Origin: JBFHIJ01 sp041596515 | GTDB taxonomy: Bacteria > Bacteroidota > Ignavibacteria > Kapaibacteriales > UBA2268 | Direction of reading: 5' to 3' | Length of the DNA stretch: 64,000 nt | NCBI GenBank assembly: GCA_041596515.1 | Contig: JBFHIJ010000009.1 | Coordinates: forward strand, 1 to 64,000 | Shown here: in pieces, positions 53,688-63,285 of the stretch | Layout: the number at the start of each line of letters is the position of its first letter | Position numbering within the stretch: the first letter of the stretch is position 1 | Translations under genes and position numbers: made by a program | The notes under the pieces: generated by a model | Seen by the model: the letters and a program-made list of their open reading frames with translations, nothing else | What the model was told of the DNA's origin: nothing | The model's database searches: none

Positions 53688-53999
53688 CTATTCAAATTCA
53701 ATTAAAAGTTCACCTTTGGGAACAGTACTTTCAGATTTGACATAAATTTTTTTAATAGTCCCGTCAAATGGAGCTTTTATAGTGTTTCTCATTTTCATGG
53801 CTTCAAGAACTATTAAGTTCTGAGAGCTTGTAACTTGTTGTCCTTGCTTGACGTAGATTTCTCTGATTGTACCCGGAATGAAAGCTAAAATATGCTTTTC
53901 ATTTTTAGGAACATAAACCTTTCTTCTTTCAAACTTAGTATTTAACTTAGTTTTATAAGCTGTATCGTCAACAACAAGAGTTTTAATATTTTCTATCAT
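53688..53999 (-). CDS. biotin carboxyl carrier protein
   Basis: The 103-residue biotinyl domain protein has the attachment motif VLEAMKMRNTIKAPFDGTI, whose Lys is biotinylated. The N-terminal residues form a short charged lead-in (YKTKLNTKFERRKVYVP). It follows the carboxyltransferase gene by 12 bases, so it is the carrier for that enzyme. It serves a propionyl-CoA or methylmalonyl-CoA carboxylase/decarboxylase complex. The biotin carboxylase subunit is not in the window. Confidence 0.9.
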   Translation of the reverse strand: MIENIKTLVVDDTAYKTKLNTKFERRKVYVPKNEKHILAFIPGTIREIYVKQGQQVTSSQNLIVLEAMKMRNTIKAPFDGTIKKIYVKSESTVPKGELLIEFE

Positions 54000-54011
54000 G
54001 GTAAAATCTCC

Positions 54012-55556
54012 TTAAAATGGTGGAATACCATGTTTTTTATTAGGCGATGGTTCATTTTTATTAGCAGCCATTTCTAATGCGTGGCATAAGTATCCCCTGG
54101 TTTCTTCAGGAGAAATAACAGCATCAATAAATCCATTTGCAGCTGCTACATAAGGATTCGCAAATTTTTCTGTGTACTCAGCTACTTTTTCTTGTCTAAC
54201 AGCATCAGGATTAGACGCAGTAGTAATCTCTTTTTTAAAGATGATATTCGCTGCACCTTCAGGTCCCATAACTGCAATTTCTGCACTTGGCCAAGCAAAA
54301 TAAAAATCTGCACCTAAGTGACGTGAACACATTGCTATGTAGCCACCACCGTATGCTTTTCTTAGTGTCAATGTGATTTTAGGAACAGTAGCTTCACTAT
54401 ATGCATAAAGAATCTTTGCACCATGGCGAATAACACCTGCATGTTCCTGATCAACACCAGGAAGATAACCCGGCAAATCTACTAAAGTAACAAGCGGAAT
54501 ATTGAAAGCGTCACAGTATCTGATAAAGCGAGCTGCTTTATTAGAAGAATCGACATCCAATACACCAGCTAAAACTAAAGGTTGATTAGCTACGATACCT
54601 ATCGTTTCACCTTTAAGTCTGGAAAAACCAATTACAATATTGGCAGCAAAATGTTCTTGAACCTCAAGGAAGTCCGAATCATCTACAAATGCTTTAATAA
54701 CATCTCTAACATCATAAGGTTCTTTAGGATCCTTAGGCATAATTTCGTCAATCTTGAAGCTTGCTTTTGGAGGTTTAGGAGCGAACTTATCAGCTTTCTT
54801 AAGGTTATTCCAAGGAATAAATTCCATAAGTTTTTTGATTTGTTGAATACACTCCTGCTCGCTTTCTGCAAAAAAGTGAGCATTACCTGAGATTTCTGCC
54901 TGAACTCTTGCACCGCCAAGATCTTCCATAGAAATCTCTTCTCCTAAAACAGTTTTGATAACTTCAGGACCTGTAATAAACATTTTTGAAATTTTATCAA
55001 CTACAAAAACGAAATCTGTCAATGCAGGAGAGTATACTGCACCACCTGCACAAGGACCTAAAATAACTGAGATTTGAGGAATAATACCTGATGATTTGGT
55101 ATTTCTGTAAAAAATCTCTCCATAACCGGCTAATGAATTTACGCCTTCTTGAATTCTGGCTCCACCACTATCATTAATGCCAATCAAAGGCATTCCCAGC
55201 TTAGCAGCGTGATCCATAATCTTTGTTATTTTACGAGCATGTGCAAGCCCAAGCGAGCCACCTGCTACTGTAAAATCTTGTGCATAAATACAAACAGGAT
55301 GACCTGTTACATTACCAGTGCCGGTAATAACTCCATCCCCCGGAAGGAATTTTTTGTCCATACCAAAATCTCTATTGGTATGCTCTACAAATAAATCATA
55401 CTCGTGAAAAGTCTGGTTGTCAAGTATCGCTTCTATTCTTTGACGAGCAGTCATCTTGCCCATAGAAGTTTGCTTTTGAACTGCCTTTTCTCCACCACCA
55501 GCGGTTACTTTTTCCTTTCTGGTGAAAAAATCGAGTATTTTCTTTGCTAAAGACAT
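54012..55556 (-). CDS. acyl-CoA carboxylase carboxyltransferase (PccB/MmdA-like)
   Basis: The 514-residue crotonase-fold carboxyltransferase has GKMTARQRIEAILD, YAQDFTVAGGSLGLAHARKI, GINDSGGARIQEGVNSLAGY, PQISVILGPCAGGAVYSPALTD with a MFITGPEVIKTVLGE loop, and DLPGYLPGVDQEHAGVIRHG, plus KAYGGGYIAMCS. It moves a carboxyl group between carboxybiotin and propionyl-CoA to give methylmalonyl-CoA, or the reverse in decarboxylases. The biotin carrier gene lies 12 bases downstream. AGGGT precedes the ATG. It is presumably co-transcribed with the carrier. With IcmF nearby the locus deals with short branched acyl-CoA. Confidence 0.92.
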   Translation of the reverse strand: MSLAKKILDFFTRKEKVTAGGGEKAVQKQTSMGKMTARQRIEAILDNQTFHEYDLFVEHTNRDFGMDKKFLPGDGVITGTGNVTGHPVCIYAQDFTVAGGSLGLAHARKITKIMDHAAKLGMPLIGINDSGGARIQEGVNSLAGYGEIFYRNTKSSGIIPQISVILGPCAGGAVYSPALTDFVFVVDKISKMFITGPEVIKTVLGEEISMEDLGGARVQAEISGNAHFFAESEQECIQQIKKLMEFIPWNNLKKADKFAPKPPKASFKIDEIMPKDPKEPYDVRDVIKAFVDDSDFLEVQEHFAANIVIGFSRLKGETIGIVANQPLVLAGVLDVDSSNKAARFIRYCDAFNIPLVTLVDLPGYLPGVDQEHAGVIRHGAKILYAYSEATVPKITLTLRKAYGGGYIAMCSRHLGADFYFAWPSAEIAVMGPEGAANIIFKKEITTASNPDAVRQEKVAEYTEKFANPYVAAANGFIDAVISPEETRGYLCHALEMAANKNEPSPNKKHGIPPF

Positions 55557-55879
55557 AGCTTACCCTAAAAAAGCTTATACAATATTCTACTAATATAAGA
55601 AACTTATCTTGGAAAACAACATTGCTTTTTTTCAAGCTTAACTTTAAGTTCTTGCAATATTAAGAAAACAATAACTAAAGTAAGATTTATTTGAGCTTCA
55701 GAGATGGTGAGATTAGTCTTTTACAAAGACTTAGAAGTAAGAATGGGAGCATAGAGTCAGCGATATGTTAAATATTAATCAGAGGCTACAATATGGAAGT
55801 AATAAACCATATAGTTGAATGTAGAAATAGTTCCACAACTGATTAAAAAAAAATATTGAATCAGTTGTGGACATAATAT
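55557..55879. other. non-coding region between carboxyltransferase and lipoate ligase genes
   Basis: 323 bases without a gene. It holds the carboxyltransferase promoter side, a 7-bp hairpin AGTCTTT-TAC-AAAGACT (55715-55731), and a 13-bp inverted repeat (55832-55871, listed separately). Nothing else is recognisable. Confidence 0.4.
55832..55871. repeat. 13-bp perfect inverted repeat with A-rich loop, downstream of lplA
   Basis: TCCACAACTGATT (55832-55844) and AATCAGTTGTGGA (55859-55871) are exact complements. The 14-base loop begins with nine A. Read on the minus strand (lplA transcript) the T-run lies in the loop rather than after the stem, so it is not a standard terminator. It may still end lplA transcription by another mechanism or be a protein site. 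Confidence 0.55.
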
Positions 55880-56860
55880 CTAGAAAATTCCAACTATTAG
55901 CTCATCAATGCTAGAGCCTTTTATGTATTCGCTTACTTCTATGTTTTTCAAAGCTTCTCTGATTGCAATTTCTTCGTGATTGACGTTTTGCAGAGCATAT
56001 TCTAATTCAGTAATATCTTTTTTATTGAAAAAGTCACCGTAAATTTTGGCTTCTTTAATGATACCTTTATCCACATTTAAATGGACTTCTACATTGCCAC
56101 CTGAAGTTTTAAAACCTTGGCTAAAATTATATTTTGCAGTATAACCAAAATTCCATTCCCAGGTAGAATATTTTGATTCTGCCAAAGCTTCTATTGATAT
56201 TTTGTCGTCATCAGAAATATCATAAATTTTGGAATCAGCATACATACCTTGGATGTGATTCATAACTTTATTTGTAAACTCATCTAATGAAATTGGCGAT
56301 GGTAAATGGTCACTTATATTGGTTACTCGTGAGCGTACGGATTTAACTGCTTTATCTTGGAATTTCAGAGGATTTACTTTTAAAGACTTTGTTAAATCTT
56401 TCATTTCTGATGAAAAAAGTAAAGTGCCATGGTGTAAAACTCTATTTTTGATTACATGTTCTGCATTACCGGAAAACTTTTTCCCATCTATAGTTAAATC
56501 ATTTCTACCTTCGAATCTGGCATCAATTCCAAGGTTTGTTAATACATCTAATATAGGCTGTGTATATTTTCTAAAATCTACTAACTTCTCAGAATCACCT
56601 GACTGTATAAAAGTAAAATTTATATTGCCTAAGTCATGGAAAACTGCTCCACCACCGGATAATCTTCTGACCACAGGTATATTGTTTTCTTTTATATAAT
56701 CCAAGTTGATTTCAGCTAATGTGTTTTGATGTTTGCCGACTATAACAGCAGGACTATTTTTCCAAAGCATAAAGATATCTTCGGTATAGTTTTTGAAGAA
56801 GTGTTCTTCGGTTGCCATATTAAAATATGGATCATTGCTATGGTTGTAAATACAAAGCAT
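55880..56860 (-). CDS. lplA: lipoate-protein ligase A
   Basis: The 326-residue enzyme attaches lipoate to 2-oxoacid dehydrogenase and glycine cleavage carrier proteins. It shows NMATEEHFFKN, MLWKNSPAVIVGKHQN, PVVRRLSGGGAVFHDLGNIN (the lipoyl-AMP loop), GRNDLTIDGKKFSGNAEH and VLHHGTLLFSS. A C-terminal accessory domain (about 245-326) with EWNFGYTAKYNF fits bacterial LplA. Start at 56860. It is on the strand opposite to the export genes and has a 207-base shared upstream region. Confidence 0.92.
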   Translation of the reverse strand: MLCIYNHSNDPYFNMATEEHFFKNYTEDIFMLWKNSPAVIVGKHQNTLAEINLDYIKENNIPVVRRLSGGGAVFHDLGNINFTFIQSGDSEKLVDFRKYTQPILDVLTNLGIDARFEGRNDLTIDGKKFSGNAEHVIKNRVLHHGTLLFSSEMKDLTKSLKVNPLKFQDKAVKSVRSRVTNISDHLPSPISLDEFTNKVMNHIQGMYADSKIYDISDDDKISIEALAESKYSTWEWNFGYTAKYNFSQGFKTSGGNVEVHLNVDKGIIKEAKIYGDFFNKKDITELEYALQNVNHEEIAIREALKNIEVSEYIKGSSIDELIVGIF

Positions 56861-57067
56861 ATTATTTTCTCACAATTTGTTAGATTTTAGCTTAAGTGCA
56901 AACGATAAGAGAGTCAAAATATTTAAAATTGGAACAATATTCAAACTAAATTGAATCTTAGCTTACTTCTGCCATGCTATAAATTAAGTAAAAATATGAT
57001 AAAATGAAACCTATACGGACTTATAGCGTATTAGTTTCATACCTATATAAAATAATAGAGATTAAAT

Positions 57068-58360
57068 ATGAAAAAGAAAATTATTATTTTTAGTTTAATA
57101 CCAATCGTTATTGCTGTGGCATCTTACTTTTTTCTTTTGGATGATGATTCCGTCAAGCAAGTGTTAGTAAAGCCTACTTATGGAGAATTCGATATAATTG
57201 TAAACACTACTGGTGAGCTAAGGGCTCAAAAATCCATAGACATTACGGGGCCAAGCAAAGCTCAAAAAATTGGAATATACAATATGAAAATCACAAATCT
57301 AGTAGATGAGGGAACTCATGTCAAAGAAGGTGATTTTGTAGCGGAGTTGGATAAATCTGAAATAACTAACAAAATAAAAGAGATAGAGTTAAATATCCAG
57401 AAATTGGAATCACAGTACAAACAAAAAAGATTAGATTCTACTCTTACTTTATCGCAAGCAAGAGATAATTTAGAAAATCTCAAGTATTCTCTCGAAGAAA
57501 AGCAACTTCAAATGGAGCAGTCTAAATACGAGCCTCCTGCAACTATCAGACAAGCTGAAATTGCTTATGACAAGGAATTTCGCAATTTTAAGCAACAAAC
57601 TAAAAACTACTCTACTAAAGTAGAGCAGGCAGAAACTGAACTGTCTATAGTAGGTGCCGATTTGGAAAAAGAAAGGCAAAAGTTAGATTTGCTCATAGAT
57701 TTACAAAATGAGTTTACTATACTTGCTCCTTCTGATGGTATGGTTATATATGCAAGGGAATGGGGTGGAAGACGTAAAGTAGTTGGATCTGGTATTAGTC
57801 CTTGGAATCCGGTAGTGGCTAATTTGCCAGATCTTTCTATTATGGAATCATTGACCTATGTCAACGAGTTAGATATTCAGAAAATTAAGGTTGGCCAAAA
57901 AGCTGAAATATCATTAGATGCAAATCCTGATAAAAAGCTGACAGGCGAGGTAACTAAAGTCGCTAATATTGGAGAGGATTTGGAAGGCAGGGATACTAAA
58001 GTGTTCGAAGTAATCCTTAAAATCAATGAGAAAGACACTATACTGCTACCTTCAATGACTACCTCTAATAAAATTTTAGTCAATAAATTTAAAGATGTTT
58101 TATCTATTCCGTTAGATGCTTTGCATACTGTGTTTAATGAAGATGTAAAAATTCAGTATGTATTTGTCAAAAATTCAGGTTCTATCGAAAAACAACAAGT
58201 GCATACCGGTGAAATGAATGATGATATGATTATTATAGAAGATGGCTTAAAAAAAGACGACAATATACTGCTAACTGTGCCTGATAATGCCGATAAAATT
58301 AGTATTAATATGATAGAAGACAGATCTGCTAAATCAAAAATTGAAAATACAAAGAAGTAA
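57068..58360 (+). CDS. HlyD/MacA-type periplasmic adaptor
   Basis: The 430-residue membrane-fusion protein starts with a transmembrane anchor (IIIFSLIPIVIAVASYFFLL). A lipoyl-like half (GEFDIIVNTTGELRA, VDEGTHVKEGDFVAELD) and a coiled-coil hairpin of about 120 residues (Gln/Lys/Glu-rich, 95-220) follow. The second lipoyl half (ILAPSDGMVIYAREWGG) and a beta-barrel with DANPDKKLTGEVTKVANIG come last. It bridges an inner-membrane permease and an outer-membrane channel. The permease gene begins 3 bases after it and the TolC-like gene follows, so it is the first gene of a tripartite exporter operon. Confidence 0.88.
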   Translation: MKKKIIIFSLIPIVIAVASYFFLLDDDSVKQVLVKPTYGEFDIIVNTTGELRAQKSIDITGPSKAQKIGIYNMKITNLVDEGTHVKEGDFVAELDKSEITNKIKEIELNIQKLESQYKQKRLDSTLTLSQARDNLENLKYSLEEKQLQMEQSKYEPPATIRQAEIAYDKEFRNFKQQTKNYSTKVEQAETELSIVGADLEKERQKLDLLIDLQNEFTILAPSDGMVIYAREWGGRRKVVGSGISPWNPVVANLPDLSIMESLTYVNELDIQKIKVGQKAEISLDANPDKKLTGEVTKVANIGEDLEGRDTKVFEVILKINEKDTILLPSMTTSNKILVNKFKDVLSIPLDALHTVFNEDVKIQYVFVKNSGSIEKQQVHTGEMNDDMIIIEDGLKKDDNILLTVPDNADKISINMIEDRSAKSKIENTKK

Positions 58361-58363
58361 GAC

Positions 58364-59704
58364 ATGCTAAAAACTTTAACTTATAATTTTAAAATAGCAA
58401 ATGAGGCTATTTTCCAGAATAAACTGAGATCGTTTTTGACTTCGTTAGGTATTATTTTTGGAGTTGCTTCTGTTATTACTATGCTGGCAATAGGGAAAGG
58501 TGCTGAACAAGAAATACTTGAAAAGATGAAAGTCTTAGGGACAAACAATATTATAATAAAGCCTATTATCAAGCAAAAAAATCAAGATAACTCTTTGGAT
58601 GACGAAGAAAGCGAAGATGTGCAGAAAAAAGAAGCAGGTGCTAAAAGGTTTTCACCTGGGTTGACATTGGAAGATGCTGAAAGCATAAAGTCTATTGTTC
58701 CCGGTGTAGAATCTGTTTCACCTGAAGTAATTTTAGAACGAAAAGCAATCAGAAGAAGAATAAATTCAAGGATTAATTTAGTAGGTATTAATCCGGCTTA
58801 CTTCAGTTCTCAAAAGGAAAAAGATATTATAGGTAATAAATTCCATAATATCAATTACAATATGGCAGACCCCGTATGTATAATAGGGCCTGAAGCTGCA
58901 CAAAAATTATTCCCAACAGAAAAGCCTATAGGTAAATCTTTGAAAGTAGACGGGATTTGGCTAAAAGTTATAGGTATTTCGGGCACTAGGAATGTCTCTA
59001 AAGACAATGCTAAAAGCTTAGGAGTTAGGAATTTTGACAATGATATTTATATCCCAATGTCCACTATGCTTATGCGGTTTGAAAACAGGAGTAAAATTAC
59101 TTCAAATGATATTCAGAGAGGGAGAAGGAGAGGAGCAGAATCTTCAGTAAATTATAATCAGTTAGATCAGTTAATTGTGAGAGTAAAGGACACCCGCGAA
59201 CTTAAAAACATAGCAGAGATTACAAAAACTATGCTAACTCGTAGACATAATGGTGTTGAAGACTTTGAAATGATTATTCCCGAAGTATTATTGCGGCAAG
59301 AACAAGATACAAGACAAATATTTAACTTTGTGTTAGGTGCTATAGCTTCTATATCTCTTATTGTCGGTGGTATAGGAATCATGAATATCATGCTTGCTTC
59401 AGTCCTGGAAAGGACAAAAGAAATAGGCATAAGATTAGCCGTTGGAGCAAAGAAAAATGACGTAATGACTCAGTTTCTTTCAGAAGCAGTTGCTATAAGT
59501 ATAACGGGTGGAATTCTGGGTATAATCACAGGCATCTCCGCCAGCTACATCATTGAAATATCTACAGATATTAGTACTCTGGTTTCAGTGTGGTCGGTGC
59601 TAATTTCATTTTTTGTCAGTATCAGCGTTGGCCTGTTATTCGGAATATTACCTGCAAAAAAAGCAGCAAATCAAGACCCAATAGATTTATTAAGGTACGA
59701 ATAA
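58364..59704 (+). CDS. MacB/FtsX-type ABC transporter permease
   Basis: The 446-residue permease has an N-terminal helix (KLRSFLTSLGIIFGVASVI). A large periplasmic MacB-PCD domain of about 250 residues follows. The C-terminal FtsX domain has three helices (FNFVLGAIASISLIVGGIG, EAVAISITGGILGIITGIS, SVLISFFVSISVGLLFGIL), the mechanotransmission region VLERTKEIGIRLAVGA, and an end NQDPIDLLRYE. It lacks the MacB ATPase domain, so an ABC ATPase encoded elsewhere, LolD/MacB-like, must power it. In the window no ABC ATPase gene is present. Its stop overlaps the ATG of the TolC-like gene by one base. Confidence 0.88.
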   Translation: MLKTLTYNFKIANEAIFQNKLRSFLTSLGIIFGVASVITMLAIGKGAEQEILEKMKVLGTNNIIIKPIIKQKNQDNSLDDEESEDVQKKEAGAKRFSPGLTLEDAESIKSIVPGVESVSPEVILERKAIRRRINSRINLVGINPAYFSSQKEKDIIGNKFHNINYNMADPVCIIGPEAAQKLFPTEKPIGKSLKVDGIWLKVIGISGTRNVSKDNAKSLGVRNFDNDIYIPMSTMLMRFENRSKITSNDIQRGRRRGAESSVNYNQLDQLIVRVKDTRELKNIAEITKTMLTRRHNGVEDFEMIIPEVLLRQEQDTRQIFNFVLGAIASISLIVGGIGIMNIMLASVLERTKEIGIRLAVGAKKNDVMTQFLSEAVAISITGGILGIITGISASYIIEISTDISTLVSVWSVLISFFVSISVGLLFGILPAKKAANQDPIDLLRYE

Positions 59705-61170
59705 TGAGAATTTTACTTTTAATTGCTATAATTAGTTCAGTTTTTATACGAATTACAGTAGCAAAAGAAATGGATTTGCAGGAATGCATAGCTTTTGCAC
59801 AAACCAGTAGTGATGCTGCAAAAGTAGCAGAAAAGCAATTTTTAGCAAATATTTGGGATTTTAAAGCTTTTAAATCTTCATATTTGCCACAATTTAACCT
59901 ATCAGGTTCGGCTCCAGGCATGGAACGTACTATTTCTCCTGTAGTTCAAGATGATGGGTCAGAAGTATTTAGGTCTAGAAACCGTATGTATTCAAATCTA
60001 AATCTAAGAGTTAGCCAGAGGCTCGCATTGACAGGGACACAGTTTTATGTAGGTTCAAATATTAGTAGAATAGATCAGTATGGTGATTATGCCAACAACT
60101 ACTGGTCAGCTACTCCTATACAAATTGGTATTACTCAACCACTATTTAAAGTAAATACTTATAAGTGGGATAATATTATTGAAGATATGAGTTATGAGAA
60201 CATGAAGAAATCATACGCAGAAAGTATGGAAGATATTGCCATTGAAGTAACTTCGAAGTTTTTTGATTTGTATATAGCTGAAATGAATATTAAAAATGCT
60301 CTGACTAATAAATTGAATAACGATACTCTTTACATGTTATCTGAGGGTAGATATAAGGTAGGGAAAATAGCTGAAAATGATTTACTACAGTCAGAACTTG
60401 CTAAACTGCAAAGTGAGGTAACATTAGAATCCGCAAACTTAAATTACGATAGGATATTAGAAGAATTCAAAATTTATATCGGACTAAAGTCCGAAGAAAC
60501 CATTTCAATAATTCCTGAAACTACATTCGAAGCTTTTGATGTAGATGCTGATGTAGCAATGAAGCAGGCTTTAAGAAATCGATCAGATATGACAAATTAT
60601 AAAATCAGCGAAGAAAGAGCTAAAAAGAATTTAGAAGTTGCAAAGAGTAATAATAGTTTTACAGCAGACATCTCTGCTTCTTTTGGTATGAATCAGACTG
60701 CAGGCGGTATAAAAGATGTTTATCATGACTTATTAGATCAAGAGCGTATAGATGTTAGTTTTTCCGTTCCTCTATTTCAATGGGGCAAATCTGATGCAGA
60801 AATAGCGTCAGCTTTGGCAAACAAAGAGCGGGTAGAAATAAATAATCGACAAAATAAAAAACTATTTGAAACTCAAGTTAAATTTCAAACATTGACTTTC
60901 AAGCAGTTGCAAAAGCAAGTAATAATTGCAGCAAAATCTGATACTATAGCTCAAAAAAGATTTGATGTAGCTTATAAAAGATTTATGATTGGGAAGATTG
61001 ATATGAATGATTTATTCTTGGCTCAAAAGGAGAAAGATCAGGCATTTCAGACTTATATTTCCACACTCAAGAACTATTGGGTTTCATATTATCGATTGAG
61101 AAGAACAACATTGTTTGATTTTAAAACAAATTCTCTGATAGAATATAAACTTTCCGCTTTTAAAAAATAA
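59704..61170 (+). CDS. TolC-like outer membrane efflux protein
   Basis: This 488-residue outer membrane factor has a Sec signal (RILLLIAIISSVFIRITVA) and the paired helical repeats of TolC. The LQECIAFAQTS start and the ITQPLFK...NDTLYMLSEGRYKVGKIAEN and LFLAQKEKDQAFQTYISTLK repeats are typical. It completes a tripartite exporter with the adaptor and permease. The ATG at 59704 overlaps the permease stop (TAATG); longer in-frame starts inside the permease gene lack a signal peptide. The exported substrate is unknown. Confidence 0.88.
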   Translation: MRILLLIAIISSVFIRITVAKEMDLQECIAFAQTSSDAAKVAEKQFLANIWDFKAFKSSYLPQFNLSGSAPGMERTISPVVQDDGSEVFRSRNRMYSNLNLRVSQRLALTGTQFYVGSNISRIDQYGDYANNYWSATPIQIGITQPLFKVNTYKWDNIIEDMSYENMKKSYAESMEDIAIEVTSKFFDLYIAEMNIKNALTNKLNNDTLYMLSEGRYKVGKIAENDLLQSELAKLQSEVTLESANLNYDRILEEFKIYIGLKSEETISIIPETTFEAFDVDADVAMKQALRNRSDMTNYKISEERAKKNLEVAKSNNSFTADISASFGMNQTAGGIKDVYHDLLDQERIDVSFSVPLFQWGKSDAEIASALANKERVEINNRQNKKLFETQVKFQTLTFKQLQKQVIIAAKSDTIAQKRFDVAYKRFMIGKIDMNDLFLAQKEKDQAFQTYISTLKNYWVSYYRLRRTTLFDFKTNSLIEYKLSAFKK

Positions 61171-61218
61171 GTTTACTATATTTCTGTTTTTATATAGAAA
61201 ACAATATTCGGAAAGAAG

Positions 61219-63285
61219 ATGAGCGAACTGTTTCATAAGATGTGTATAGATTTTTTATTTGAAACAAATACTAAATCAATATATTTGATTAAAACATACA
61301 AAGAAAATTTTCTTGTAGAGTTTCATGCAGATAGAGACAAGATTGACTATGATATAGTTGAAATACCGCATGACATTAGGATGTTGGTGACTCAATATGT
61401 AAAGTCCAAGGATAAACAAGAAGATTTAATTTATTCTAAAGAGTTGGATAATTTAGGAAATAAATATGTTGTAGTACCTATTTCTTCTAAAGATCACTAT
61501 AAAACCTATTTACTAATTGAAAATATTAATGCTTATAATAAAAAAGAAGATATTGCTTTTTTCAAGTCCTTAAACTATCTCATTGAAACAATCTTTACTC
61601 TTCACGATAAAGAACAAATGACAGACAACTTGGTGCAGCATAATATCTCTGACTATCATTTTAATCCTGAAATATTTGATTTTCCTTGTATTTTGATTAG
61701 TCCTTTCGAATCAAAGCCAAATACAAAATTTTTGAACAAATTTGGAATCTGTAATAGTATTACTGAGCTTAACACTAAAGAACTAATACCAAATGAGATA
61801 TTTGATTCTTTGAAAGAGAGTCAAAATTACTCTGATTCTTATATTTTAGATTTTCCGGAAGAGTCTTATCAAGTAATTCTGAGCAAAAATAATTATGGGA
61901 CTGTTCTTCAATTAATACATATTGATAACATAGCTGTCCCAAAAATAAAAGATGAGACATATACTTTTTTCAGTGGATTGAGTCACGAACTACGAACGCC
62001 TTTAAACTCAATAATGGGTTATACACAAATTCTAACTTCTAACTCAAATTTATCTCAGGAAAATCAACACATTTTGCAACATATTAGGCAAAGTAGTGAA
62101 ACATTATTGCATTTAATCAATGACTTGCTTGATTTTAGCCGTGTCAACTCTGGTAACTACCAACCCAAAATATCTGAAATATCATCTAATTTATTTTTTG
62201 ATAGGACTATTAAAAAAGCGTTTGAAGAAGCTAGTTCGAATATCGAACAGTTTGTTAAAATAGATAGGAATTTACCAAGCATTCTAATTGCGGATAAAAG
62301 CTTGCTTAGTAGAATAATTACAGCAACTATTGGAAATGCAATTAAAAACACCCAAAAAGGATTTGTTAGGATAGAAATACATCTTATTGGGAAGACAGAA
62401 GAGAACGCAAATATTAAGGTGGAAGTAAGTGACAGTGGGAATGGATTTAAAGATGAAGAGCTTAAACTATTATTAAACCAATCTGATATGCCAATGCAGA
62501 GTAAAATTCTGTATTCGTACAAAAGGGTTATAAAATTAATAAGATTTTTGGGTGGCAGAGTTTATATGGAGAGTAAATTACACATAGGATCAAATTTTGG
62601 TTTTGTTATTGAAATGCCTTATAAACGCTTAAATAAACAGCACAGTAATTTATATAGCGATATTGTGAATTACAAAGGGCCTGCAAAAAAAATATTGCTA
62701 GTGGACGATGACTTCAAAAATCGACTTCTTCTTTCTACAGTACTTTCTCCGTTAGGTTTTGAAATAGCGGAAGCAGAAAATGGAATAGAAGCGATTGAAA
62801 TTGCAAAAACTTTTATCCCTGATTTAGTTCTAATAGACTATTTTATGCCAGGTATTACTGGTGTAGAAGCTGCTAACAGCATCAAAGAGATTTCTGAAGA
62901 TATTAAATTTCTAATTCTAACAGGAAGAGACTTAGATAAGCAAAATGAAGAATCATATTATGATTATATACTGAAGCCTTATGATTTCAATTTACTGTTT
63001 GACAAAATCCAACAATACCTTAATCTTACTTGGGTTTACAATAAACAAGGTAGAATTGAGAACATGAATAATCAGGTTGTTATCTATCCTGAAAGAACAG
63101 TCTTAGTGTCACTTTACCAATTTGCATTAATTGGAGACATAAAGAGTCTTACAGCATTGTTAGATAAATTGGAGCTTGGTAGTTCAAAATATGCTGCTTT
63201 TACACACAGAATTAGAGAGTATGCTGCAAAATTTAAAATGAAAAGTATTAGAGAAATGTTGCGTCCAAATATAGATGAATTATAA
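61219..63285 (+). CDS. hybrid histidine kinase with altered ATP-binding G2 box
   Basis: The 688-residue soluble protein has an N-terminal region of about 240 residues with no clear family; a GAF-like fold is possible. HisKA follows with GLSHELRTPLNSIMGYTQIL (His256). The HATPase domain keeps the N box (IGNAIKNTQKG) and G1 (DSGNGF), but the G2 motif GLGL is replaced by SYKRVIKLIR. A receiver domain (KILLVDDDFKNR, Asp540 in LIDYFMPGITG, Lys in ILKPYD) and a C-terminal helical domain with FALIGDIKSLTALLDKLE end the protein. Its stop overlaps the next gene by one base (TAATG). The kinase is thus probably coupled to that sigma-54 activator. Confidence 0.85.
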   Translation: MSELFHKMCIDFLFETNTKSIYLIKTYKENFLVEFHADRDKIDYDIVEIPHDIRMLVTQYVKSKDKQEDLIYSKELDNLGNKYVVVPISSKDHYKTYLLIENINAYNKKEDIAFFKSLNYLIETIFTLHDKEQMTDNLVQHNISDYHFNPEIFDFPCILISPFESKPNTKFLNKFGICNSITELNTKELIPNEIFDSLKESQNYSDSYILDFPEESYQVILSKNNYGTVLQLIHIDNIAVPKIKDETYTFFSGLSHELRTPLNSIMGYTQILTSNSNLSQENQHILQHIRQSSETLLHLINDLLDFSRVNSGNYQPKISEISSNLFFDRTIKKAFEEASSNIEQFVKIDRNLPSILIADKSLLSRIITATIGNAIKNTQKGFVRIEIHLIGKTEENANIKVEVSDSGNGFKDEELKLLLNQSDMPMQSKILYSYKRVIKLIRFLGGRVYMESKLHIGSNFGFVIEMPYKRLNKQHSNLYSDIVNYKGPAKKILLVDDDFKNRLLLSTVLSPLGFEIAEAENGIEAIEIAKTFIPDLVLIDYFMPGITGVEAANSIKEISEDIKFLILTGRDLDKQNEESYYDYILKPYDFNLLFDKIQQYLNLTWVYNKQGRIENMNNQVVIYPERTVLVSLYQFALIGDIKSLTALLDKLELGSSKYAAFTHRIREYAAKFKMKSIREMLRPNIDEL

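Noticed and set aside
55557..55879. Hidden small gene between the carboxyltransferase and lplA genes
   Set aside because: No frame of useful length with a start, ribosome-binding sequence and plausible composition was found on either strand.
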